A stretch of 64,000 bases of DNA from Druceiella hillmani. Lineage: Eukaryota > Arthropoda > Insecta > Lepidoptera > Hepialidae. A program made the translations under genes and the position numbers. The DNA lies in assembly GCA_039881145.1 (NCBI GenBank), contig JAYKKI010000004.1, forward strand, positions 43,433,001-43,497,000, read 5' to 3'. Below the pieces are notes generated by a model. The model had not been told where the DNA came from. It made no database searches and saw only the letters and a program-made list of their open reading frames with translations. Positions 33,119 to 44,345 of the stretch are shown in pieces; position 1 is the first letter of the stretch, and the number at the start of each line of letters is the position of its first letter.

Positions 33119-36035
33119 GTAGATTTTATTCTCGTCTCATTTACAGTCTGTACACGACCATATTTATTTATTTATTCGAAAAAATGCTTCACGAAACAAA
33201 GATTAGAAATATTACAATAAAATATAAGGACGAGTAATGACCATTAACGAAAGAAACAATCGTTTTTCAACTGAATACAAACAATCGAAAAACACATGTA
33301 ATATTAGACCACATGTTTTCATGCATTATTATTTTTATTTATGTTATTTTTATTTTTACACATTATTAGTTGTAATTAATATAAATATATTCCTAATATA
33401 CTATTTTCTGATATGAAACAAAACCACACCTAACAAATCCGATTTACTGATAAAAATAAAAGGAAGTAAGTTCCTGCCTAATTATACGCGGTGTCAGCGA
33501 AATTCGCTGAATTCTTGATATATTATTTAAAAATATAAATATCTAACTCATTTTAAAATTTAAAAGTTATTTACCGTTTAGTTTTCGTACAAACCGCTCT
33601 CAAAATTGTAAAATTGACATTACACAAACGTACTAACTTCAACCCAATTTAATTTTTTTTGAAAACATGTCACGTAATTTATACAATGTAAAATGATATT
33701 ACATTAAAATTAAAAATATATAGTTATAGTTGTACAATTAATATTACAAATATATAGCAATATTGCCACACTTGATTTTATTTAAAAAAACGCGTCAAGT
33801 AATTTGTCTAAACAACTAAGTGACAAAATAAATCTACATTGAAAATCTAATCCAACGAAATTTCCGAATATTATAACTATATAACCGTTCCAGTATTATT
33901 AAGTGATTCAACTCCGAAATATGTCTAAACATTAAAAAAATTTACTTGAACAAACTATGAAATCACAGCGTCTTACGTTTACCTTTGAGCAATTTACTAA
34001 CTATGATATTCCCTTGAAACACACCAATCAGTAACCTTTCTTAATTCCACACCATCACCGCTTTCCTCTATTTTTATATGAACGAACAAAAAAAAATGTT
34101 AGCGAACACGATGCTAATCCGTTTCGAAAGTTCAAATAGCAAACGCCACATGTTTAAACTCACGTTACTTTATATTACGTTTATGTGTGTATTTAAAATT
34201 GGATCCATACGAAACCGTAAAGCTTGCTTGGCGCGGACTAATTTAGAAGCAGCCAGACTCGGCACTGTATACATATATCAAACTCACAACCTAAAATCTC
34301 TCCTCAGTTTCATTTCCAAGGCAACACACATGCTTCCCTGAGTGTTAACTATGAATTTGATACACGTGATTAACTTTTCAAAACATTTCGCGGTACTCTG
34401 AACATATAAGACGATATATTACCTTTGGCAAATAATAAATTGTATAATGACATTTTTCCTGATTGTGTGATTGAAGCATGACTTGAAGTTTCAATTTTCT
34501 GTTGTCAAATCGAAGTAACTTAAATAATTGATCATAAATAATCCTATAGTTTAACAAAAGCAATGCACAATTTAGAAAGGTCAGATCAAATTTATAATAA
34601 GTATAAACAAACCCTCAGACTTGTTTTTATGTATTAAAATTTGTTATGAACGTTAAAAATTCGTTAATCTCCAAGTGATTCGACTCCAGATGTGACGTCG
34701 ATATATACTTTGTTTCTACTGACGTTTATAAGTGAATTAGAAAATGTCTTAATAATTCGTTGATATTACTTCATAAAAATTTAGCTCCCATTATTTCATT
34801 AGATATTACATGTAAGGATATGTAATTTCGGAAACGTGTAAGTACAAGAATACCAAATTTTATTTGTGCACCGTTGCTTTTATTCTACCTAGATCTATTA
34901 AGATATCGATATTCATTAACGCCGAACGGTGCTTTTTCATTGTGTTCTTTCAGACACTATAAGTCGAAAAATCAAAATCAAAAAAGAAAATCATTTAACG
35001 TCAGTGACTGTAGGCATTTAAATAAACACATATTAAATATTTGTATTATGCATTGAATCGGGCTATAAATAATCGTTCTATTACCTGTAATTTCAAATTC
35101 AAATATAGTCGGGTTTTAAGTTTCATCAAAAAGGTGTTAGCATTCAGTAGAAGGTCTATGAAAATCAGGAAAATAAGGTATTTTATGGCAAAATGATAGT
35201 GAATAAGCACGAACCACATCGAAACCTGTGAATGCATATACATATGTTTATGTACCCTTCGTGCATTTTCGAATAATTTTCAAAATAGAACGGATAATCT
35301 GTTATAAGCTGCTATTATATTTTACTCTATTGATATTATTAGAAACGTATTAAATTAGCGAAAATTCAATCTTAATTTCATTATTTATTAATACCCTTAA
35401 ATTACGAAATGAAATGAAAGTACAGTTTCCCTAACGACAGAAGTGTAGATAAATAACTTTTGTTTCTCATATCAATCCTATATAAATATAACAAGATATA
35501 TAGAAAAAAAATGGAATGAGAGTGATGAAAGTTATTAAATATCACTACTCGAATAAAATTAATCCTCTATTAGGTAACTTTAACTTCATTAAATATTCCA
35601 TAAATAGTCTTGCTGTATGAAATATTAATAGAAATAGAATATTAATTAAATTAAATATTAATAGAAATAGAATATGAATTAAATGAAATATTAATAGACA
35701 TAGAATCGGCAGTCACTGAAATGTTAAAGGAACAGAGGAAAAGGATTTTCTCTTTTAATTTCAAATATTTACACTATAATCCGAAGTAGGCGAATAATTT
35801 GACGACATTGTTGGCAAAGTTAAATTGGAGAATATATTATTGTTTAAATTTTATACATTAAACATCTAATAAGTTTTTACCCGCTATCTGGCCATATTTT
35901 ATACAAATTGTTATCGGTAATGTAAATTACAAGCAACATTAAAGGGCTTTTGTTCGCATCGCATAACCCTCTATGAGAATAAGCTGCAAGGGAAGAGATT
36001 CGAGGTGCATATATTAGACCAAACGTATTCGAGGT
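33119..36035. other. AT-rich DNA, no supported gene
   Basis: Includes a short tandem repeat of an approximately 36 bp unit (AATATTAATAGAAATAGAAT-like, three copies) at about 35620-35705. Frames at 34078-34341 and 34378-34563 have no recognisable motif. Confidence 0.55.
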
Positions 36036-36054
36036 GTATATATATATATATATA
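36036..36054. repeat. (TA)n microsatellite, short
   Basis: Nine TA units directly abutting the left inverted-repeat end at 36056. Confidence 0.9.
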
Positions 36055-36055
36055 G

Positions 36056-36895
36056 GGTGAGGCGATTTTCCCCAAAGTGTCTATGAAGACCTAGACCTGT
36101 AAATATGAAGCTAAACTGTGATGGACTATTGTAGTTATTTATAGGCAAGGTAAATATAAAGTGGTCAAGAAGAAATTGGCAATTGCGTTGACAAATCTAT
36201 TATACGATTATTATTATCTTCTAGAGTAAAACGTTAAAAGCATCTCTAAGAATTAATTTTTATAAATATCCAGCAAATGTGACCTAGTTTTTAGGATTTG
36301 GTCAAACTTGACTTTTTTCTTTAATTCCTCAGTTTTTTAAACATAGTGATTATGAGTTAATCTTCGTGCTATACGTTTGAAACGTCTTCTTACTTGTTGT
36401 TTCTTGCTTAGTTTTATTGTTGAGTGAATTTAACGATGTTTATACGAACGTCGATAATACCACTATTATTAATGTGAAGCTTAATAGCTATATTAACGTG
36501 AAGCTTAATAACGTCTCGCCTACAAAGTAAACTTCGGTTTCCCTGCCGTTAATTAATCCGCACATACGGATATTTGTGAAACCACATTGACGTGTGACTG
36601 TATAAAGTGATTTATTTCTGGTTACTAAGACGTGAAAAATATTTACTTCCGAAGAAAACGAAACTAATAGTCGGGATCAAAGAGAAATATCGGTATCTGA
36701 ATGCTTCTAGGTAGCGTGGCGATAGCGCACAACGACAGCTTGGTACTTTTGCAGTTACACGTGTCTACTTGAACGTCAAATAACGTAATGCAAAAAATCT
36801 ATGTGAAGTGATGTAAATGTCGACCAAACTATTAAGATATCATTTTTTGATGCACTTATGAACATAAGCAAAAATATAACATGTATCGCCTCACC
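36056..36895. mobile_element. Possible 840 bp non-autonomous DNA transposon with 11 bp inverted ends
   Basis: GGTGAGGCGAT at 36056-36066 is the exact reverse complement of ATCGCCTCACC at 36885-36895. The ends are followed inward by unlike sequence and no target duplication is evident. The interior is non-coding. An 11 bp GC-containing match over this distance is unlikely by chance in AT-rich DNA but not proof of an element. Confidence 0.4.
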
Positions 36896-38520
36896 ATTCG
36901 GGGTCGAATCATCTGCAGATTTCCCAATTTCCTATGTTCATGGCATATTTTTAAACATAAATATATATCCCAGCGTTTGTCTCTAACTATAGTAAATTAG
37001 AACTGACCTTTCAAGAATATACATTGCTTATTTTTTAACTTATTTCGTTACCATACAAAGAAATTAAAACTTTAAATCGTGCTTTAATCATAAATTTAAA
37101 TCAAGAAAAATCTACATTTTAAAATTTCATTGATGCCAAAGGATCAAGTAATATCGTCTCATGTGTTCAAAGGACCGCAAAATTATTTAAACAATTCTCG
37201 GGTATTAAATTACTTGTGAATACTCAGGAAAGCATGTGAGTGGCCCTGGAGACATGGGTAAGGAGGCATTTGGGTTTGTTAGTTTAATATATTTGTACTT
37301 AGCGGAATTTGACTGTTTCTAAATTAGTCTGCGCCAACGGGCATTACAGTTCCGTGTAGAACTAGGTTCAAATAAAGATATAAATCAAAGTAGGTGAATC
37401 AGTAATTAGTATATGGGTTTAAATATGTGGCATTTTTTGTTGCAATCTTCGAAAAGGATTTGCTGCTATATTTTTTAGTTTATTTACAATGGAAAAAAAC
37501 AGTGAGATGGGGAATTGAGGCACGATTAATGATTAGCGTGTTTCAAAGGAATATTTTGATTAAAAATTGCATAAAGGTAACAGCCAGACGCAGTGATTCC
37601 GTGATTTATTTAAGAAAATTTTGTTTGTCCAGAAATATTTCGGAGTTTAATAGGTTAATTGTTATATTTGAAATTACATATGAATTGAAAAAAGTAGAGG
37701 AATTTCCTAAGAATTTGATTTTATTTATTTTTAGAGTCACAAAATTTTTAGTAATCAACAATCGATTTATTTTTAGAGTCCTGTATCTTAAAAAGAAAAA
37801 AAGGAATTCACTTTCCCGGACCGTTCAAGGACGTTGACATCTATTTGCTTATCACAGAAAATTTTCGTCGAAATATTTGACATTAAAATTTTAAATATTT
37901 TTGACGAGAATATAGCATTATATTAAACGGCAAGTGATTGAATAATTAACACTCAAATGTAATTGTGTGAACATTTTGGAGAAGTGAATTGAACAATCGA
38001 TTTTTTTTTGTAATTGCATGCATCGAAGGATTGAAAAAATGGTTAAAGAGAATTTTTTTAATAATAACATATCTAAAATTGAGTATTTTTCGAATTATCA
38101 AACCTAAATTATTAAAACAACATAATTTCTAAAACCATTATAGGAAATCATTAGCAATGATTCTGGCTCTGAGAGATTTCATGAATAATTTACGATATTT
38201 TAATACTAAGGAAAAAAACTAGGGAATAATTTACAAGATAAACAATAATATTAATTTGAAATAATTTCAAATTGTCTAATAGAAATACTACATGTCTTCC
38301 AGTTTTTAAGTTTGTATATGTAGGTACCTAAATGTACATTAAATCGTCTTTTCACTATAAGCGACCTAATCTCTCTACTAGTTTGTATGCTCGGTCATAA
38401 TCCTCTCATCAGTCTGGTTTTAAAAACATTATTTTTATCATGAAATAGGAAATGTTAGATGTAATTTGCATTATATCTGAAAATGTTGTAATTGGGTTAG
38501 GGTTATGTTTTTATATTCAA
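36896..38520. other. AT-rich DNA, no supported gene
   Basis: The longest frame is 136 codons at 37427-37837 (+). It is rich in Ile, Phe, Leu and Lys, has no recognisable motif, and contains a direct duplication of a 16-17 bp unit (GATTTATTTTTAGAGTC) near its end. I do not call it a gene. Confidence 0.5.
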
Positions 38521-38592
38521 AAATTTTAAATGTTCACCGCTTGTCTGTACCATGTGTTCATTGTACAGACAAGCGGTGAACATTTAAAATTT
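38521..38592. repeat. Perfect inverted repeat, 30 bp arms, 12 nt loop
   Basis: 38521-38550 is the exact reverse complement of 38563-38592. The arm core is TGTTCACCGCTTGTCTGTAC. The flanks are asymmetric. Confidence 0.97.
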
Positions 38593-38950
38593 GTCCCCAA
38601 GTTTACATTTCTCGATTTTTTCCTTAACTTGGAAAAGGAATGTGAATGAACTTGAGTCGTGATAACATCTTATTCTTATATTTCCAATATTTGTTTTGGA
38701 ATGCAATTTTTTGTTGAACAAAATAAATAAATATGAACATTTTGTCAATAAGACAAGGATTGTTAAAAAAGATAATTTAAAGGAAGTGCAGGCAAATTAT
38801 TTTTGAAACCCCATCCCCACAGTCTCCACACGGTTTGGGAGCCTCCTCTAAATATAATTTAAAGTTGTTATTGATACTATTTCTAGTTTTGAACCGAGAA
38901 AATTCAAGTCCCTATTAAAGGAAGTCTCTCATTTCCCTCAATATTTCAAG

Positions 38951-38968
38951 TCTCTCTCTCTCTCTCTC
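38951..38968. repeat. (TC)n microsatellite
   Basis: Nine TC dinucleotides. Confidence 0.9.
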
Positions 38969-39235
38969 TTGGAGAGGTTCATTTCGTTTAAAAGTTTAAA
39001 ATCGGTACAGATAGACGTTACCCGTTTATTGCCACATAATGACGTATATATAGATAGACTGATGCACAGACTGATGTTGCCACAAAGTAGGGTTTCATGA
39101 GGGCCTTCTATTCCATCTATCGGTCACAAAAGTTTATATTTTGGTACATCTGCCAGATGCAGGAGAAGAAATCATTGTTGAATTCCGCATAGAGATTCTT
39201 TTTATGTACATAAAATCCACTATTATAGTCCACTG

Positions 39236-39296
39236 TTTGACGCAGACCTCACGAATTCACGTTTGACATAATTTGACGCACACCTCACAAATCATC
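39236..39296. repeat. Short tandem duplication
   Basis: TTTGACGCAGACCTCACGAA and TTTGACGCACACCTCACAAA are about 31 bp apart, adjacent to the downstream end of the minus-strand SINE. Confidence 0.75.
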
Positions 39297-39319
39297 ATTC
39301 GTTCATAATGTCCGTAATA

Positions 39320-39525
39320 GTAACGCTGGGCAGGCGGCCCAGTGATTGCAGTAGATAACTTCTAGTGGCGCTGCTGTCCGTTACTGTTCCATGGCATTTG
39401 GCTACGAGATTACTAACATTACTCCAGACACCCTAGATGAGCGGCCAGAAATCGAACCCGGATGATGCGGTGCGCTGCGCTGTCAGGTCGTAAACCTTAT
39501 GAATAGACCAATACACCAGCAAAGT
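39320..39525 (-). mobile_element. tRNA-derived SINE-like element (minus strand)
   Basis: On the minus strand the head reads GGTGTATTGGTCTATTCATA (box A region), then GCGCAGCGCACCGCATCAT and box B GGTTCGATTTC at 39458-39448. This matches the head of the SINE at 32909 in layout: the GGTGT start, the GACG..GCACCGCA segment and box B. The body then differs and lacks the AAGTCCGCCAT tail. The two therefore share a tRNA-related head but have different bodies or differ by truncation. Confidence 0.7.
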
Positions 39526-41997
39526 TGTGTTCTATTAATAAATTTCGTCTTATTATTTTATCGCTTAATTTTAGTTTAGTGTAAACAGTTTCAGCTTTGT
39601 TTCAATAAGGCATTGTTTTAAGTTCCTTTGTTCAATAGAAATACACAATATATTAAGAACTTAAGAATAAACAAACATAACATCCTAATTAATTTCATAA
39701 AACAGAAAGTTTTTGTTTGTTTCCTGGTTTGTTAATTTTTTATAGTTTATTCGATTGAAATGTAAATTTTCAGTGTAATTTCTAGTTGTGAAGTGTATAC
39801 GATATATATGTTACCTAATAGAAAGAGGAGTGAGGAGCCAAAATTTAAATGAAGAGAGTAACAGTGTTCAGGATATAATTTTAATTAAGTGTTTTAACAA
39901 TGAAATCTACATTAAAATAATATAGTAAAATTTGTCAGACAACGTAAAATCTTTAACAAGTCTAATAATGTAATATTACCTATTACAAATAGTGTATTAT
40001 ATAATATTTTCGTTTTTTATTTAGTAAAGTTAGACTGTTACGAAATAAACTGCCACAACCGAATAACGATTAATGTAATTGTAGGTAATAATGAAATCTA
40101 TTAACAATTCTAGGACGTGCATCGGTAATTGCTTGGCATGAAAATTTTTGTGTTATTAAATTGGAACTCGTTTTTGGTTACAAAGTCATGAACTCGATTA
40201 AAATACATAATAGGTAACTAAACCGCCAAGAATGCCGCACATATATTAACTCTTAACTAGTATAATCTAAAAAATATTATAATAAAATTCAGCCATGGTT
40301 CCTTTTTGCCCACGCATTTTAATTTTTCTATTTATATTAAGGTCTGGATTCAATAAAACTGACAAAAGGTTTATTTTTTATTTTTCGGCAGATATGTTTC
40401 TGATTTCAATTGTAGGTTTTATAATTTTATTATTGTCAATTTTTATTATTTTCACACAATGACTTAAAAAATAAATTTAACATTTAAATATAATAATTAA
40501 ACATGCATCACTAAATGTAATAAATTTAAAGAATCTAATATGCTGAAATATATTCTTTAGCCCAAGCAGGCAATAAAAATGTTATGCTATTTGCTTTCAG
40601 ATATGCTTCACTTACCAAGAGCGATGCATTCAGAATTCAAGTTACGTCTAAGACTTCGTATAAATGTGAAATTTCTCTATTGGTATAAATAAAATAATGC
40701 AACTTGAACTGAGATATTATATTATTGCCAAGTTATCGGGAAAACGAGACCAATATCGATGTAAGTCCCGATCCGTCAGGATGGATGACATCTATTTATC
40801 TTGGTGTTACAGAGCTTGATACACAGACAGCTAAAACAAAGGTGTGCAAATTCTGAAAAAAATATTTATATGACAATTTAAGTTCGAAAAAAAATCTAAA
40901 AACAAGAATTAGTGAAAAATATCTAAGCAGCTATCTAGCTATTAAGAATGTTTAGTTTCCTAGAAAGAAGAATTTTAATTTTTAGTACTAATCGACCTTA
41001 GGTTATATGTCCAGTCCTCCATTTAAATTTACTTATTGTGGACTGCAGCAGAAATAACAGATTTCGCTTTCGATGAAACAGTTGACGAACAATTGGCTAG
41101 TAATTCAAAACAAAGTACCTGTGGTTATATGCTTATACAATTGAAAAATAATAAATGATAATTATTTTCAAAAAATGAAAGGAATTAGAATTGCCGAAAC
41201 GTGTAATCGATGATTACGCTTAGTCATTGCTAACCGATGATTACGATTTTCATTTTTAAATTTACATAAAATTCAAAATTAATACGATAACAAATATCTT
41301 CACAAATTTAATGAAGAACACTGGTTTCTGATTTACATTTGATAAAATAAATTAAATAGTTCCAGGTTTTGAATTTATTTGAAATCCAAAATTTATTTTT
41401 AATTTTCACATCATGCCGTAAACGAACGTTGTCACTTCGGTTCGGTTTGAAAAACTACCATTACTGGGAATTCAAACAGCTTCTTTCAAACTCTTTGTGT
41501 TTTAAGCAAGTAGTTAATATTTTTATGTAAAATAACTTTCTAATCATAAATAGATTGGGATATTATGTTAATGTTAACTTAAACATTAAGGATACGATAC
41601 GTGTTGGTTTAATCGATAACTTTATTGATGTTCCAGGTGAATCCGTAATAGTAACACCATTAAATACGTGGCAGGACATGCTCTCTAAATTGACTTTCAA
41701 TATTCGTATCAAACAAAATCAAAACTCAATTCACTCAAGCACTTCTCCTGCCTTTACCTGATTAAGGAGATGTGCACTGTCTAAATCATACAAAGAATCC
41801 TTTGACAAATTATATCATCTTAAAATTTGGATATCTACTATATATTTAGTCTCAGAGAATGTGATCATGTTTTTGGATATAAGTGGTTTTACTGAACGGT
41901 AATACGTGTCGCGCGCTTTGTGTACATTATTTATCTAGGTGCTCATAGACTATTTCACAGGAAATTTTCCTCATCCTAATCATACACAAACACAAAT
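39526..41997. other. AT-rich DNA, no supported gene
   Basis: A 68-codon frame at 41555-41761 has ordinary amino-acid composition but no recognisable domain. Nothing else stands out. Confidence 0.55.
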
Positions 41998-42118
41998 ACG
42001 CATATATGTAGATGTATATATGTACGTATGCGTCTACGTATATGTATATATGTATGTGTGTGTACGTGTGTGCGTGTGTATATATATATATATATATATA
42101 TAAGTAAACATATATATG

Positions 42119-42174
<56 letters not shown>
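41998..42174. repeat. Compound (TG/TA)n microsatellite
   Basis: Alternating purine-pyrimidine tract mixing TATG, TACG, TGTG and long TA runs. Open frames across it are artefacts. Confidence 0.95.
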
Positions 42175-42178
<4 letters not shown>

Positions 42179-43072
42179 TAATTCTTGCATTATGCTAAAG
42201 AAAAGTAAATTCTAACGCGCTTATATAAGTACACAAACAATTTTTTTCTTTTGCCCTATTCTAATCTTCTAAAAATTTGTGCTTAAATAATACATTTATT
42301 CATAGAGTAATCTCTTAATATTAAAATAGTAATAGTGAACTACATAATATATTATTTTTCCGTTAATCCGGAAAGTATAATCTATGACAGATTCCATAAT
42401 TATACCTATACTCGTGTGTGCATATGTATACAGTACAGGTTCTATCTAAAGGCCCATGGGGCTGTACTTTCCCATCTGAATATCAGAAAGGCACCGAAAT
42501 AACATCTGTACGTCAAAAACGACAATTTTCATTTTTTGTCAAGCCATACTTTATTCTCGTAAATGTTAAAACAAATTTTAGTTATTTTGCAGTTTAAAAT
42601 TTAAAGCCAATACGATCAAATACTATTACCAATATTAAAAACGAATGTAAACTTTGTAATTACCAAATTTCGCAACAAACACCGTACGGTATACAACCAA
42701 TGTTAAATTTGGTGCAAAATTGTTCGTTTAAAACTAATACTTTCACACGTTATTTAATATAAATGTATATGACAAAAACTCATGGATCTTTGTTTGTGGC
42801 CAAGTTAACACCTTTTTTATTTTTTTTTTGTTTAATTTACAATAGTTCTGATGTCTGGAAGAAAATATCTTGAGGAGGATATTAAAAAACACAATTCTTC
42901 AAGTCAACATAAGTTATTAATTTAACATTATTCGTTAAAAGCGACACAAATGAAAATTATTTAAAACTAAAAATACATTTAGTTGGTGGTTTTCGGGCAT
43001 CTAAATAACGACACAATTCTTTGGTAAGTAAAAATGGATATGTTTTGTATAGAATTGTTGACTGTATAAAAT
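42175..43072. other. AT-rich DNA, no supported gene
   Basis: No recognisable feature. Confidence 0.55.
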
Positions 43073-43168
43073 GTTGTGCAATGTTTGGTCGCGCTGAGAG
43101 GACACGATGAAAGTTCAGATTCAAATAATCCGGGAATATTTAGAGATTTAATATATTTTGCCTATATT
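43073..43168 (+). pseudogene. hAT-type (DUF4371-like) transposase fragment
   Basis: The frame gives CLVALRGHDESSDSNNPGIF followed by RDLIYFA. The LRGH(D/R)E...N.GNF..L pattern is characteristic of DUF4371/hAT-related transposase-like proteins in animals. Only about 30 codons are preserved; downstream the frame turns into hydrophobic AT-rich noise and no dimerisation domain was found. The remnant is non-functional. Confidence 0.65.
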
Positions 43169-43467
43169 GCTTTTACGCTTATAGTGGTGCCAGGCAATTT
43201 TAAAACTTGGCGGTGTAAAAACAAAAAAATCTGTTCTACAAAATTAATAATCATATGTACATTTCATACATTATCTTATTTATCAAGAGAATGAGGCTAT
43301 ATTTTATGGGGATAGCACTTTCAAAGAAAACGAGTCCAAAACTTGACATCGTGGGATTGACTTGGAATAGCTTACATAGTTTTATCATTATTGTGATCAT
43401 TTACGTGATCATGATTGGGTGTCCTACCAAAATTTTGAATCACCGACCGCCACTGTCATTATTTTTG

Positions 43468-43850
43468 ACCCGTTGAGTCAAAGAGTATGATGTACTACTT
43501 TGGTCAGGTAGTGCATGGCGTACTCTTGTGGTCAGGGGGAACCATATATTGTTCCCGTTGGGGGGTGAACCATGGATTGTACCCATTCAGGAGTGGACTA
43601 TGGATTGTACCTGTTAAGGGGGTGGACCATGGATTGTGCCCGGTGAGAAGTGGATTCTGAGTTGTACTCATAGAGGGATGGACCATTTGTCCCGTTGAAT
43701 CAAAGAGTATGGTGTACTGCTCGGGTCTGGTAGTAGACCATGGATTGTGCTCATTTAGAGGTGGACTCTGAGTTGTACACATAGAGGGATGGACCATTTG
43801 TCCCGTTGAATCAAAGAGTATGGTGCACTGCTCGGGTCTGGTAGTGCATG
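43468..43850. repeat. Compound minisatellite (28-29 bp units, higher-order ~100-150 bp repeats)
   Basis: Units such as GTGGACCATGGATTGTGCCC recur at 28-29 bp from about 43566 to 43676. A longer block containing GTCCCGTTGAATCAAAGAGT and CTGCTCGGGTCTGGTAGT occurs twice nearly identically (about 43689-43734 and 43800-43845), with a diverged third version at about 43468-43515. The tract is distinctly less AT-rich than its surroundings. The minus strand is open through 43504-43797, giving a repetitive Pro/Thr/His-rich peptide with recurring HNPWST; I regard this as repeat read-through. Confidence 0.9.
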
Positions 43851-44345
43851 AGCGTATTCCTGTGACGAGAGAAGGACCAAAGGATTCGCGAAGCCAGACA
43901 AATTACAGACTAAATTGGCGATTAGCACCACTGGGCTGCGATTGGTTTTGGCGACGCTGTTATCGGATAAGTCCTTGGTCCGATCCGAAGAACCACCTCC
44001 CTAATGATACTTAGTTGATGAAGCTGATGGATTAACCTTTCCTGTCCTAAACCTGTTTATAAAGGCATCAAAAGTAAGCATTGTATTGTGGGTTTTTTTG
44101 ATCAGGATAGAGCTGATCACTCTGCTTGAGTAAAGCTCGGGATGCATGATCACTTATCCGCCCATCAAGATGTTGCAAATAATAAAGCTAATTCCAGTAT
44201 TTATTATACATTTTCAGAGAAGATTGGTGAATCGAGTTGAAGACGATTAAATCGCAGAAAGTCCGCCATGATCGTCTCGTCGTCGCTGTAGTTACTGCGT
44301 ACAACACAAGATGGCGCAATCACGCCTTCTACAGGCCGACGTTTA
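43851..44345. other. GC-richer unique segment after the minisatellite
   Basis: A 64-codon frame (43820-44014) begins in the repeat and continues into this unique part with Trp- and Arg-rich residues. No domain is recognised. The segment may be flanking sequence of the same unidentified element. Confidence 0.4.

Noticed and set aside
37427..37837. 136-codon open frame (+), among the longest unexplained frames
   Set aside because: Low-complexity Ile/Phe/Leu/Lys composition, no motif, internal 17 bp duplication, no splice or promoter context; chance frames of this length occur in 64 kb of AT-rich DNA.
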